Assembly (NCBI GenBank): GCA_008931825.1
Contig: QXVZ01033960.1
Span: 1-58,677, forward strand
Direction of reading: 5' to 3'
Length of the DNA stretch: 58,677 nucleotides
DNA from: Phallusia fumigata
Lineage: Eukaryota > Chordata > Ascidiacea > Phlebobranchia > Ascidiidae
The notes below the pieces were generated by a model, which was not told the DNA's origin, ran no database searches, and worked only from the letters and a program-made list of their open reading frames with translations. Position numbers and translations under genes: made by a program. Positions 1-11,677 of this stretch are shown here, in pieces (position 1 is the first letter of the stretch; the number at the start of each line of letters is the position of its first letter).

Positions 1-60
1 GTTTTAAGCGTAAACTTTAATTTCAAGTGTAAGTGTAAGATTGTAAAACATTACAGATAC

Positions 61-391
61 CTTTCAGGTGTTCCACTTCTGCCTCAACAACGCCTTTCTT
101 GATCACTTTGTACAAAGGAATATCAGTGCGAATGTCCGAATCTTTACACAAATTCGGAGCGCCGAGTTCACCGGGTTTGCTTGTGTACAGCAAAGGAATA
201 GAGCCTGAGTTCCCTTTTGCAAATTTTTCAAACTCACCAGCTAAAGAACTGGGCAAAATCACGATGTTCGCTTGCTGATATCCTTCGCAAAACAATGGGG
301 TTACAAAGCGTTTTAAATTTCCGTTTCTGATTAGCTTGCGAACTGTTGGCGGCAATGCTTTTCCCAAGTCCAGTTTCTTGACTTCCTGCAT
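61..391 (-). CDS. DGLUCY: D-glutamate cyclase-like protein (DUF1445 family), N-terminal exon, partial
   Basis: The exon encodes a protein that begins near the ATG at about 391 (MQEVKKLDLGK...) and continues to a donor reading AAAG|GTATCTG just below position 61; the rest of the gene lies off the left edge. The conserved family blocks are visible in order: an opening VRKLIRNG, then GYQQANIVILP, a hydrophobic PLLYTSKPGE stretch and DIRTDIPLYKV. These match the start of the DUF1445/UPF0317 domain found in mitochondrial D-glutamate cyclase, which converts D-glutamate to 5-oxo-D-proline. An upstream in-frame extension to 520 exists but looks like 5' UTR. It is divergent from FRMD8. Only about 110 residues are visible, so a bacterial-type DUF1445 hydrolase with the same fold cannot be excluded. 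Confidence 0.72.
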
Positions 392-1395
392 TTTAAACTC
401 GAAAACAGTACACAGATCTAAAAAGGCACAAAAATATAGTGTTTTATTTTGGTACTCCTTTAGGTGTTGTTTTAATAAACACATGTGACGCACAGTAACC
501 AGAATCCAGTGTAACAACATAAAGTTCTGCCTGAAACGCTGTAAAGTAAGTCCGCAAAACTAACAAAGCCTCCTGTCATTGAACAAACATTTTTTCAATT
601 ATGTCACATGACGCTCCAAAGTCAAACAAAACATTTCATTATTCGCTTTAAAAAATCAATTTTATTTTTATTTTCAGTCGTGTAACTTCTACAACAAACA
701 GTTGATTTGTTTCCAAGTAAAAATTTCTCATGTCATGTTTGTCCACATCGGGACTGACGTAATTTTTATTTTAATAATACATGCGTCACGGAGTTAAAAA
801 CACAAGATTCTTTCAGAGTTCACACAATTTTTTTTGAATGCTTTGTCGCAGGCGAAAGCACAATTCTAACACTCATGTACCTTGCATTGTTTAAACTGTT
901 GCAGTCGTGTTCTAACATCTTCGTACAAATAAGCAATTTACTAATTAGTGAAAATTCAAACTGCAAACTTATTTAAACTTGCCCCACGCGGCAATATTCT
1001 AGTTTGTTCGTTACATCCTGTAATACACCTTCACGCCCACATGTGTACTCACTTCCAACCCACGCTATTAAACTAAATGCTTAATTGTAGCTTTGCCGGG
1101 CTGAAACGAAATGTGTAATTCACTTGGGAAGCATTTGTACGCTCGCACGCTTCTCTTCAGCAAAACGTGATGGATGCCTATGGTCTGGCCATATCAGGGT
1201 GAGCTAGACGTATTAATTAAACTGGTTTTGGGAGCCAGGCCAAAACGTATCACAACAAAGTCACGTGCACTGTATGTTACGCTTGAAAGATTTTTCCAAG
1301 GAGAATTGGTTTGTTTGACTGTTTATGCTTTAATATAGCCTTGTTGGACATATCACTTCGACGTTTGGCTGAAACTATCTGTTGGGTGCTAGTGG

Positions 1396-1403
1396 TATAA
1401 AAG
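1396..1403 (+). promoter_or_regulatory. TATA-like box upstream of FRMD8 (copy 1)
   Basis: TATAAAAG about 345 bp before the FRMD8 ATG in this copy. It is the only clear TATA-like motif in the region between the divergent genes. No transcription start can be seen directly. Confidence 0.3.
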
Positions 1404-1740
1404 GGTCGGGGAGACAGTGAGGAAATGTTTTGACAGTTTAATGAGTTGGTACAAGGTGATTACCGAACGTTAAACGGAAATATGGTAGAAAAAGGCATTG
1501 TTGTTGAGTTTGGGTTGTTGTTGTACTGGTACTGCCTTTAAGAAACGGTATTTGATTGCTGTCTTTATTACTATAATCTTTTATCCATATACCTGACAAT
1601 AACATGATTTTTTTAATTGTGTTTGGTATCTCAGATGAATTAAGGCCATTATGACGTTTCTGTGTTAAAACCCAGTCCTGTGGTCGACTCAAATCTAGTA
1701 AAATTTTAATCAAAGTGAATATTACTTTCATTTGCTTTCA

Positions 1741-2489
1741 ATGGATGTCGTCATATACTTGTCTGACAACACAGGGCATCAGTTCACACTTCCAAATGGA
1801 AAAACAACTCCGGCCTCACAACTTCTGCAAATTATGATTGCCACACTTAAACTTCCTGATGTTTTGGCGAAAAAATGTTTTTCTTTGTGGCTGAAATCTC
1901 CACTGCTCGGTAGACCTGTGCTTATACTTTGCTTTTCATTTGTGCTTACAAACTTTGTTTGATTAAAGATGTGCAGCTTAAACCTCAACACATTCCTTTT
2001 CGCATGGTGAAGCAGTGGCCGATGTTCATTGAGCGCTTTTCAATGGGCAGTGACCTTGAAAAATCACATGGTTAGTGTGATTGTTTTTTGTTAAGTGTGT
2101 TGAACTAATGCTTATTTATGCATGGACAGATGAACCTGCAATATTGTTTAGAAGAAATGCATTTTTAACTAGAGAAGAGGAAATGCAAATAACAGATGAA
2201 TCTGTTCTTGAAGTATTGCTACTGGAAGCAAAATACAACATTCAACAAGGTGGTGGATTCACTCGATTATGTTTTTGCTGTAATAAGTCCTTTTTTATAG
2301 ATCTGTTTGTAACTGCTGATTCCTTTGTAGCTTTTGTAGTATATTACATGTTTCTGTTTTTGTCAATCATATTTTTTTTTTCATTTAAGGCATTTACCCA
2401 TGTGACGCTGAAGATATTGAACAGCTTGGTGCTCTTCTTTGTTTGACTATGGAAGAAACACCAGGGCAGGGTATTCAAAAAACTGCCAG
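1741..2489 (+). other. Duplicate FRMD8 exons 1-4 (assembly copy)
   Basis: These are FRMD8 coding exons 1-4 at 1741-1909, 1969-2070, 2130-2249 and 2390-2489, identical in protein to those at 3621-4369 and ending at the N gap. They have intact splice sites and no stops, so this is not a decayed pseudogene. If counted literally the gene would have two ATG exons and a repeated FERM F1 region, which is implausible. Confidence 0.8.
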
Positions 2490-2495
2490 GTAACN

Positions 2496-4374
2496 CCAAA
2501 GTCAAACAAAACATTTCATTATTCGCTTTAAAAAATCAATTTTATTTTTATTTTCAGTCGTGTAACTTCTACAACAAACAGTTGATTTGTTTCCAAGTAA
2601 AAATTTCTCATGTCATGTTTGTCCACATCGGGACTGACGTAATTTTTATTTTAATAATACATGCGTCACGGAGTTAAAAACACAAGATTCTTTCAGAGTT
2701 CACACAATTTTTTTTGAATGCTTTGTCGCAGGCGAAAGCACAATTCTAACACTCATGTACCTTGCATTGTTTAAACTGTTGCAGTCGTGTTCTAACATCT
2801 TCGTACAAATAAGCAATTTACTAATTAGTGAAAATTCAAACTGCAAACTTATTTAAACTTGCCCCACGCGGCAATATTCTAGTTTGTTCGTTACATCCTG
2901 TAATACACCTTCACGCCCACATGTGTACTCACTTCCAACCCACGCTATTAAACTAAATGCTTAATTGTAGCTTTGCCGGGCTGAAACGAAATGTGTAATT
3001 CACTTGGGAAGCATTTGTACGCTCGCACGCTTCTCTTCAGCAAAACGTGATGGATGCCTATGGTCTGGCCATATCAGGGTGAGCTAGACGTATTAATTAA
3101 ACTGGTTTTGGGAGCCAGGCCAAAACGTATCACAACAAAGTCACGTGCACTGTATGTTACGCTTGAAAGATTTTTCCAAGGAGAATTGGTTTGTTTGACT
3201 GTTTATGCTTTAATATAGCCTTGTTGGACATATCACTTCGACGTTTGGCTGAAACTATCTGTTGGGTGCTAGTGGTATAAAAGGGTCTGGGAGACAGTGA
3301 GGAAATGTTTTGACAGTTTAATGAGTTGGTACAAGGTGATTACCGAACGTTAAACGGAAATATGGTAGAAAAAGGCATTGTTGTTGAGTTTGGGTTGTTG
3401 TTGTACTGGTACTGCCTTTAAGAAACGGTATTTGATTGCTGTCTTTATTACTATAATCTTTTATCCATATACCTGACAATAACAAGATTTTTTTAATTGT
3501 GTTTGGTATCTCAGATGAATTAAGGCCATTATGACGTTTCTGTGTTAAAACCCAGTCCTGTGATCGACTCAAATCTAGTAAAATTTTAATCAAAGTGAAT
3601 ATTACTTTCATTTGCTTTCAATGGATGTCGTCATATACTTGTCCGACAACACAGGGCATCAGTTCACACTTCCAAATGGAAAAACAACTCCGGCCTCACA
3701 ACTTCTGCAAATTATGATTGCCACACTTAAACTTCCTGATGTTTTGGCGAAAAAATGTTTTTCTTTGTGGCTGAAATCTCCACTGCTCGGTAGACCTGTG
3801 CTTATACTTTGCTTTTCATTTGTGCTTACAAACTTTGTTTGATTAAAGATGTGCAGCTTAAACCTCAACACATTCCTTTTCGCATGGTGAAGCAGTGGCC
3901 GATGTTCATTGAGCGCTTTTCAATGGGCAGTGACCTTGAAAAATCACATGGTTAGTGTGATTGTTTTTTGTTAAGTGTGTTGAACTAATGCTTATTTATG
4001 CATGGACAGATGAACCTGCAATATTGTTTAGAAGAAATGCATTTTTAACTAGAGAAGAGGAAATGCAAATAACAGATGAATCTGTTCTTGAAGTATTGCT
4101 ACTGGAAGCAAAATACAACATTCAACAAGGTGGTGGATTCACTCGATTATATTTTTGCTGTAATAAGTCCTTTTTTATAGATCTGTTTGTAACTGCTGAT
4201 TCCTTTGTAGCTTTTGTAGTATATTACATGTTTCTGTTTTTGTCAATCATATTTTTTTTTTCATTTAAGGCATTTACCCATGTGACGCTGAAGATATTGA
4301 ACAGCTTGGTGCTCTTCTTTGTTTGACTATGGAAGAAACACCAGGGCAGGGTATTCAAAAAACTGCCAGGTAAC
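2496..4374 (+). repeat. Direct repeat copy 2 (about 1.88 kb), contiguous with the rest of FRMD8
   Basis: Second copy of 616-2494. It runs without a gap into the downstream FRMD8 exons, so it is the copy to use for the gene model. Differences from copy 1 are single-base, for example near 1407/3287, 1605/3485 and 1683/3563, consistent with allelic variation. Confidence 0.9.
3276..3283 (+). promoter_or_regulatory. TATA-like box upstream of FRMD8 (copy 2)
   Basis: The same TATAAAAG motif, 345 bp before the ATG at 3621 in the copy continuous with the gene. A candidate core promoter only. Confidence 0.3.
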
Positions 4375-7163
4375 TTGATTTAGTTCAGTAATCTCCTACT
4401 AAAGCAGACATAAAAAAGTCTTGCTCAAATGTATTGTTTTTCTGTGGAAGTGATGGCGTTTGAAGTTAGTTAGTTTCACTGTGTTGTACTTTTTTATTTT
4501 CTGCAATTGTTTTCTCTTTAAATTTTGGTTTCTGTTTCATAAGGGAAAACCTGCCAACTTTAGTACCGGAGCACATGGCAAAACCCAGGAGACATTTTCT
4601 CAGTCGACAGCAGTCTATGGAAGAACGAATTATCAAATGTGCCAAGAAAGCATCACAAGAAGCATCAGTGAACCCCACATTGGAATTTATGAAGATATGC
4701 TGGCAGTTGCCTTATTATGGGTACTTGTGCACTAGATCACAGGCTGTTTGCAAGTTGCAGAACCATTGAGTTCGTTTTTTATGTTGGGTTACTTTTTACA
4801 TGAAAACTAGTAAAGTGTAATTTTAACACAACTTAATTACTAATACAAACTATCTGTACACACTACAACTTATTGGATATATAAAGCAGTTTACTACAAT
4901 CCAATGCTTTGCCTTAATAAATTGTACTGTTGTAAGTGGGTCAATGATAAAGTCTTGTTTTTTACACTTTTCAAACCGTCGTTTCATTGATTATGATTTT
5001 TACTATTGTAGAGGTGTGGTGTTTCATGGTATGGTTGAAAGAGCTCATAACAGCACATTAGCTTCATGGTTCAGTGCACAGACTGAAATACCTGTTCGAG
5101 CTGCAATTAATACCTCTGGAATATGGATTATAGACATTCAGAAAAAGGTTTGCTTTACCAAAAGTGATTAACCAATAGCTTGACAAGACCTAATATTAAA
5201 CAATTATTCATTTATTTCTTAGTAGTGTGGCTGTTAACCTTCAGAAAATGTACATGGGGGAATAATGGTTAGCTGCATCAGATTTTAGCTTAAGTTTTAA
5301 AACAAGATCCCATGTTGTGGACACAACTAACACTGCAACTTTTTTCATGTTATTACCAGCAGTTGTGTTTTACAGAGGCAATATAACTTTATAGTCCAAC
5401 AAGACAATTAAACATTAACTAAACAGCTATATATCTGTCAAAAAAACTGAAGAAAATAAAACAGTGGTTTCATGCTTTTGAAAAGTTGGAAAAAATAGAT
5501 CCAAGCACCTAAGTATAAAACCTTTTTTTCCAGCATGTTCTAATTGGACTTTTGTATGATGAATTTAACTGGGAAGTGACTGATGGGCAAACTGAAAATG
5601 AAGAGGATGAACAGATCCCAAGTCTTTTTCTTGAATTTGATGATAAGAAAACAAGTGAAAACCAGCTTTTACAGATTATGTCCAAAGAGGTACATTGTAT
5701 GCAATAATATATTGGTGTCAGAGCTGCAGTAGTTTATATTTTTGCAGGCCCCAATGATGAACTCCATGATTGAGACATGTATTGTGATGAAGCGAGACAG
5801 AGAGCAACAGGGGGTGGTAGCACAAACTTCAAATGATGGTGCTAAAGGTAAGACAAAAACAGTTGAAAAAGTTGTTGTCTGTAGTCTTCTTTCTTTGCTT
5901 TTTTAGTAACACAGACCCTTAAAATGTGTACATAGACAGTAATCTTATCATTAATTGTGAATATGCTTTACAAGGCAATTCTTCAAAATCAGTTGCACCT
6001 CTCAGTACCACAAGAGTAAGGCCACTATTTGAACGCCAAAACTCTGTGACAAGCAGTCGCCCTGAGAAGCTAAATTTGACAAAATTCGTTGAACCAGGTG
6101 AGTATTTACATTATGTTTATGTTTTGTATAAATGTTATGTATGTTCAAACATAAGTTTATTTTNGCATGGCTAGCTGTAACATGTCTTGAAAACTGCCAC
6201 TAACCGATAAATGAATCACATTTGCTGCAATTATATCATAGCAGCTTGCATCTGAATTTAATGAAAGGAGTGTTGTCATGCCAACAAACCCATAGTATGT
6301 GCTTGCAAGTAAAGTTATTTGCAACTAATGTTTGCTTTATCTCATCCTGCGGTGTTGTTTGGTATGTTATAATTAATTACAATTGCAATGTGTTGCAGGG
6401 GAGCAATCAGTACCAAGCCCAACACAATCTCAGCCAAAAGCAGTTTCTTCAAGCAAGCGAGGATTTCTAAAGAAACTTGGAAGTCATCAAAAAATAGTGA
6501 CATCAAAAGAGGAAAGGGATGAGTTGTTATGATGAGTAGTAAATTGTGTTTGATGTTGTTANTTGGGAATAAACACTGTACAATAAACTTTGGTTAAAGT
6601 AACTTAAATAGGGCAATGTTTAAAACTGTACAACAGTCAATGGTCTGTTAAAAGATTATTATTAGGCTGCTGCAGTTCCACTAACTGCACTTGACAGACT
6701 AACTAACATTAACCTCCAGTCTCTTAGCGGCTTAAATGCCTGTGTGTAATGTACAGCAGCCTCAAGTTTGTATTTTCACACACAGGTATCAGAGTGCATG
6801 GCTAGCTGTAACATGTCTTGGAAACTGCCACTAACAGATAAATGAATCACATTTGCTGCAATTATATCATAGCAGCTTGCATCTGAATTTAATGAAAGGA
6901 GTGTTGTCATGCCAACAAACCCATAATATGTGCTTGCAAGTAAAGTTATTTGCAACTAATGTTTGCTTCATCTCATCCTGCGGTGTTGTTTGATATGTTA
7001 TAATTAATTACAATTGCAATGTGTTGCAGGGGAGCAATCAGTACCAAGCCCAACACAATCTCAGCCAAAAGCAGTTTCTTCAAGCAAGCGAGGATTTCTA
7101 AAGAAACTTGGAAGTCATCAAAAAATAGTGACATCAAAAGAGGAAAGGGATGAGTTGTTATGA
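3621..7163 (+). CDS. FRMD8: FERM domain-containing protein 8 (iRhom tail-associated protein, iTAP)
   Basis: Ten coding exons: 3621-3789, 3849-3950, 4010-4129, 4270-4369, 4544-4720, 5012-5147, 5534-5689, 5748-5847, 5975-6097 and 7030-7163, giving 438 residues with frame kept at every junction. The protein opens MDVVIYLSDNTG, has the F1-type block FSLWLKSPLL followed by DVQLKPQH, then DEPAILFRRNAF, YPCDAEDIEQLGALLC, QLPYYGGVVFHG and the F3-type KKHVLIGLLYDE, and ends in a basic tail with GFLKKLG. This order matches vertebrate FRMD8, which binds the cytoplasmic tails of iRhoms at the plasma membrane and stabilises the iRhom/ADAM17 sheddase. The last exon also appears at 6399-6532 in an isolated fragment bounded by Ns; I used the copy followed by continuous sequence. 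Exons 1-4 are assembled a second time at 1741-2489. Confidence 0.88.
6165..6561 (+). repeat. Isolated duplicate fragment bounded by Ns, carrying the FRMD8 last exon
   Basis: This 397-bp block lies between single Ns at 6164 and 6562 and is repeated at 6796-7192 (offset 631) with about five mismatches. It includes the terminal FRMD8 exon (6399-6532, stop TGA). It looks like a small allelic contig placed in a scaffold gap. Confidence 0.87.
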
Positions 7164-7192
7164 TGAGTAGTAAATTGTGTTTGATGTTGTTA
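6796..7192 (+). repeat. Second copy of the FRMD8 last-exon block
   Basis: Direct repeat partner of 6165-6561. It is continuous with flanking DNA on both sides and carries the terminal exon at 7030-7163 used in the FRMD8 model. Confidence 0.87.
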
Positions 7193-7996
7193 GCTCATAT
7201 TCTGTATTACTTCCATTCCATCTAAATATTCATTGTCTCATCATTGGTGTGTATGTCAAACACCCCAATGTTCCTAATCCAAAAATTGCAATAACACAAG
7301 AAATGTAGATTCTATTAAATTGAAAGAGATGCACACTATGTTGTCAATCATCTTGTTGTAAAAATTCTGAAAATCCACACAATTATATTATGCCTTAAAG
7401 TATTGTTATCATTTAACTGTCTGCTTTTGCCAGATACAATGTTTAAGACTATGCTGGTTTCTTAATTGGTCATTTTTTTGCAAAAACATGTGTTTTTTCT
7501 GTACTATGTTACTTTCATATTAAGTTGTTAAAACTTAACAGCTGCAACTTTTTAGGTCATGTGGTGTTGAAATTGCCTTTTTATTGGTTAACTCATATTT
7601 CAGCAGTCACTTTTAATGGTTTAAATGTTTCGTGGTTCACAATCTGTTGTTACCTTATTTCTCAGATTCTGATTGGTGCTTTAGAATTGGAAAGTGAAAA
7701 AAATTGCTGCGTAATTCCTTGAAACACTATTTTTCAAAGTTTGCACTTTTTTCTGCACTTATACTTTTCATTGCCATGTGTGTTTATGTAAATCAAGTGC
7801 TCTCTGTCAGCCCAAAATGGTTTCGTACAATTTTGTTTTGTTCCTTGTACTGTACAATCACTCCTGCAAATGTGTAAGTAAAAACGCATTTCTTGTTCTT
7901 TTGTTTCACAAAACACAGTGACATTTGATTAGACAGCATTGCACTAAGTCTAAAAACCAATCAGACACAACACTTCAAAACATTTGACACAAAACA
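7193..7996. other. Intergenic DNA between convergent FRMD8 and the C16orf89-like gene
   Basis: AT-rich sequence with the FRMD8 3' UTR at one side and the minus-strand gene's 3' end at the other. The open frames here are short and show no family motif. I see no RNA gene or repeat. Confidence 0.6.
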
Positions 7997-10519
7997 TTAA
8001 ATAACACTGCTGATCTTTTGTTTTTCACTGCTGTGTTCAAGTTTACGAAAAGCAAAATTGAAAATCAGCATTATCTTTTTGCGAAAAAGAAATGTCACAT
8101 AAATTGCACTGATGAACAAGAAAAACTGAAAAATTATGATTGGCGAGGTGTTCAAGGTGTGAGGCACATAAATATTTGCAAGGAAGGGGTCAAGCATTTG
8201 CTTCTTGTAGGTAGGGTCAAAAAATAATCTCAAGTATGTAGCAAAGAAAGCTGCTGCCACTGCAGTTTTGTGTGTACTGCATCCATCTGCAAACATATTG
8301 ACCACAAAATATTTTATCAGATCATTAACTAAAGCCCATAGGCCAGTCTTACAAGTTACCTCCTAAAACAGTGTCCATCTGCAGCTTACGAGATTTCCAC
8401 TTGTGTCTACATCAAATAGAAACAGCATTTTGTTGCAGGGTAATTAGCAATGCGATCAATAATTATCCTTACTTGCTGACTTTAATCCAGTACTGAAGCT
8501 CCTCTATAAAATCTGAATCACTAATGTCATCATTTTCTAAACATCCACTGGTATGATCTTGCCACTGTAGAGCAGCCTGCAACCATTCTGGTCGGACTGC
8601 ATCCAAAAATCCAATGCCTCCACACACAAAACCTGTAATGGTAAATAATACAAAGACATATGAGGGATTTCGCATTGCCATTTGATTTGACTGCAGACGT
8701 TTACTGAGGAATGGAAAGTTTTTGTAGGTATTTGGTTTATTAAAAACAAAGGTTAGTTGTTTGCTCGGCATCAATTTCTGCACGGGATCCCCTTTGGTGC
8801 TCTCGCCAACATTTTGCACTCCACTTTTAGCATCAAAATGAAAAAAATTAACCATTAACCCCAAAAAGAGGTTTCTTTGCTGAACACATTACAATTCGGT
8901 CAATAACCTTGCTCTAGAAAGATGTCTTGTTCTGGTTCTGTAATGCCATCAATTGCCAGTGCCTCCATTTCCACCACAACGCTTGCNTCGCATTGCCATT
9001 TGATTTGACTGCAGACGTTTACTGAGGAATGAAAAGTTTTTGTAGGTATTTGGTTTGTTAAAAACAAAGGTTAGTTGTTTGCTCGGCATCAATTTCTGCA
9101 TGGGAGCCCCTTTGGTGCTCTCGCCAACATTTCGCACTCCACTTTTAGCATCAAAATGAAAAAAAATTAACCATTAACCCCAAAGAGGTTTCTTTGCTGA
9201 ACACATTACAATTCGGTCAACAACCTTGCTCTAGAAAGATGTCTTGTTCTGCTTCTGTAATGCCATCAATCGCCAGTGCCTCCATTTCCACCACAACGCT
9301 TGCACATTTGAGTTTAATCACACCACTAACTCCTTCGTTGTATCCATCATCAAGGGATGCTTGATGGAGCTTTTCATGGCAGCCAAACTTAAGAAGACAA
9401 GTTTTGTTACCACAATAGATAATTCACTGTATTGTCAATGAGAGCCTGGCCTACTTTTTTTTTTCTGTGCATAAGATTGTGCAAAAATGATTTAGTCCTT
9501 AAGCGTTATTTTAACCTCTATTTGTCTCAAAAAATTTCTGGATGCAAATAACTATATACCTGACTTGCACCAGACAGTCATTTTTAAGTTTACAGCATTC
9601 TGTTTTCACCTTTGTTCCAAGTAAAATCCACAAAAGTTGATGCGTAGTTGTATATAAGCCTTGACCAGGTGCAGACATCACCTTCCAACAATCTCCCAAA
9701 GTACAGGTTTCATATTGTCCCTTGCCAGCTATAGAGTTCATACAATTGTCACTCTCCTCCTCAGTCAGTCCACCTGAATTGTAAAAGTAGACTTAACCAC
9801 CTCAAACATAATTTGCGATGTTTTTGCATTTGGTCTTAGATATGTTTGTATTTACTGCCTGATTTACCATACAAGCTACCCTTTTATGAATAACTTACCA
9901 TCAAGCACTTCAGAAAAAATTCGTATATCATTTCGCTCAGTGAACTGTGGTGTAAGTTGGTGTGGCGACCATTCATCTTCCACCAAAAAGCTTGTTTTGT
10001 CAAAATATCTGCGACAGAAAATGTTAATTCAGTATTTTCCATGTATTTTTTTGGTTGTAAACTATTCAGCAAAGTCATACATCCTGTTGCTTGCTTTTAT
10101 ATGTTGTAAGGACTGCGCCACTGCATCTTTTGTTAGCTTGTAAAGGTTTTTAACCCTCTGGCGAAGGTTTTTGTCATTGGAAAATGCTGTATGGATGCCC
10201 TTGTCAAACATAGACAAAGCACGGTTCAATTCACCTGAGTAAATTTGTGTAAGAAATGAAAACTAGTAGTGTTTTTGATTATTCTCTTTTTACCTTCAAT
10301 CACACGAAGCCCAAAAGCAAAATCAACTGTTGCATTGTGCATGTGCTTGGTAAAGTAAAGTACTATTCTTTCAAGGGCTCTTAAGGTGTGTTTAGGTGTT
10401 AACAAGCTCTCAGTTTGAAGTTTATGTGTCAACGGCAATGGTTGGTGATTCTGACCATCTGGGAAGGATGCATAGACACTCAAGGCACAAAACAGCACAT
10501 TTAGCACAATTTCTTTCAT
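7997..10519 (-). CDS. C16orf89-like secreted protein (DUF4735 family)
   Basis: Minus-strand gene with exons 10294-10519, 10081-10234, 9899-10008, 9610-9773, 9225-9387 and about 8481-8632, plus a terminal exon somewhere within 7997-8340. The first exon starts MKEIVLNVLFCALSVYASF, a typical signal peptide. Later come DFAFGLRVIEG, YFDKTSFLVEDEW, TLGDCWKVMSAPG, THQLLWILLGTK, FGCHEKLHQASLDDGYN, FVCGGIGFLDAVRPEWL and, in the last exon, FADGCSTHKTAVAAAF. This series matches vertebrate C16orf89 (UPF0764), a secreted dimeric protein studied mainly in thyroid, of unknown biochemical function. Frame holds through the first six exons; the final junction is unresolved because the best donor (AA|GTAAGG near 8473) is out of phase with the terminal block. 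A duplicated fragment (8670-9303) adds a broken extra copy of exon five. Confidence 0.75.
8670..8986 (+). repeat. Direct repeat copy 1 inside the C16orf89-like gene
   Basis: 317 bp repeated at 8988-9303 with the N at 8987 between. About eight substitutions and small indels separate the copies. Copy 1 holds a truncated piece of exon five cut off at the N. Confidence 0.85.
8988..9303 (+). repeat. Direct repeat copy 2 inside the C16orf89-like gene
   Basis: Partner of 8670-8986. It is continuous with the remainder of exon five (9225-9387), so this copy supports the gene model. Confidence 0.85.
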
Positions 10520-10811
10520 GACTAAGTGCTACAAAGCAAAACATGCCGCTTAACATACACTTTAAAAAACATGTTAAAAAATAAATCTGCAATAAAAAAA
10601 GAACACAGCCAAAGAAGAAATAAATGTACCAACATACACACAGGATTTCTAGCCACCTTTCAACACTTTCAATAACTTACAGAGTTTAGTACCTATGACC
10701 AAGGTATTGTCAAACATTATGTTCAGGTGAACTAAGCAATCGGATACATTTGATATTTTTAAGGCATGATTAAAAAGCTAGAATCCAGCTCTCTTTGTGA
10801 ATTGAAGTAGA

Positions 10812-11267
10812 TCACAGTTTACAAAGCTCGTTGTTCATTGCTAATTGAAAATCACGAAAACTTAATTTTCCATTTGTGTCTGCACAAATGGTTTTGTAAC
10901 AGGAACTAACAGTAGCATCTGAAATTTTGGGGGCAACAAGTTTAAATGCTTGCTTCACATCCTCAAAAGTCAAATAGCCTCGACACCGAACATCAAACAT
11001 CTGAAACTTTTCTCTGATGTCCTGATCCTTCTCCACTGCTTGAAGTTTAGTTGCCATTAATCGTTGAAAAGTTTCCAGTCCCATACCATGTGGTTGCAAA
11101 GAGGACCGTTCGTCTTTTAGAAGCTGGACAATTTCATGTTTGGAAGGTTTGTAGCCAAATAGATACACAACAGCAACTTTCAAATCTTCTCCGGTAAGAA
11201 ATCCTTTATGTGTTTCATCACACATGCGAAAAACCTTTTCCAAAAAAACTGCTTGTTTCTTTTCCAT
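10812..11267 (-). CDS. EFCAB11: EF-hand calcium-binding domain-containing protein 11
   Basis: A single uninterrupted 151-residue frame starting MEKKQAVFLEKVF. Two pairs of EF-hand-like helix-loop-helix segments are visible: CDETHKGFLTGEDLK near residue 16, a degenerate second unit, FDVRCRGYLTFEDVK near residue 92 and ADTNGKLSFRDFQLA near 128. The phrase LFGYKPSKHEI and the block FEDVKQAFKLVAPK are hallmarks of EFCAB11. Loop one (D..T.K.F...D) and loop four (D.N.K.S..D) keep most acidic ligands, the others are poor, so calcium binding is probably limited. Its function is not established in any animal to my knowledge. It lies 293 bp downstream of no other start and 410 bp below the SMC6 stop, on the same strand. 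An acceptor-like TTTGCAG about 20 bp upstream of the ATG suggests a 5' UTR intron or trans-splice site. Confidence 0.85.
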   Translation of the reverse strand: MEKKQAVFLEKVFRMCDETHKGFLTGEDLKVAVVYLFGYKPSKHEIVQLLKDERSSLQPHGMGLETFQRLMATKLQAVEKDQDIREKFQMFDVRCRGYLTFEDVKQAFKLVAPKISDATVSSCYKTICADTNGKLSFRDFQLAMNNELCKL

Positions 11268-11677
11268 AGCAATGAATGCAGTAGTACCTGCAAAGCATAG
11301 AGATATTTGTCAATCACAATGCCAACAAATTTGTAAACAAAATAATCTCTACTACCTTTAATCGGCAGTCCAAAAGTAACATGTATTAACTCAATAAACT
11401 TTTGTATAACTACATGCCTGAAAGTATAAAAGAATCATGAAAAGAAAAAGGTCAGAAATATGTGCACTGTACTACAAAAGCAAAAAACAATTTTAAATTT
11501 GGTAGACAGATTGCAAATCAAACTTAGTTGAACACAGATGTTAACGCAGCACAATTAATCAATTTAACTTAGCTAATAAAAAGGCAGTTTTAAAATTTCG
11601 TAAATTTAAAACACAGAAAAATATATGCATAATGTTCCTGAATAACATGAAAATATTTCTACAGTATGGTCAAGCCT

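Larger units (their letters stand above)
616..2494 (+). repeat. Direct repeat copy 1 (about 1.88 kb), probable unmerged allele
   Basis: Positions 616-2494 are repeated at 2496-4374 with a constant offset of 1,880 and only about five base differences. A single N at 2495 separates the copies. The block carries the upstream region and first four coding exons of FRMD8. The N exactly at the junction argues for two allelic contig ends placed side by side. Confidence 0.9.

Noticed and set aside
1438..1731. Minus-strand 97-codon frame, also at 3318-3611
   Set aside because: It lies in the FRMD8 upstream region, is low-complexity (Thr/Gln run from a TTG/TTGT-rich stretch), appears twice only because of the duplicated block, and matches no family.
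10226..10293. C-terminal extension of the signal-peptide exon frame
   Set aside because: It is intron: the donor at 10293 and the phase-matched next exon at 10234 explain the sequence better.
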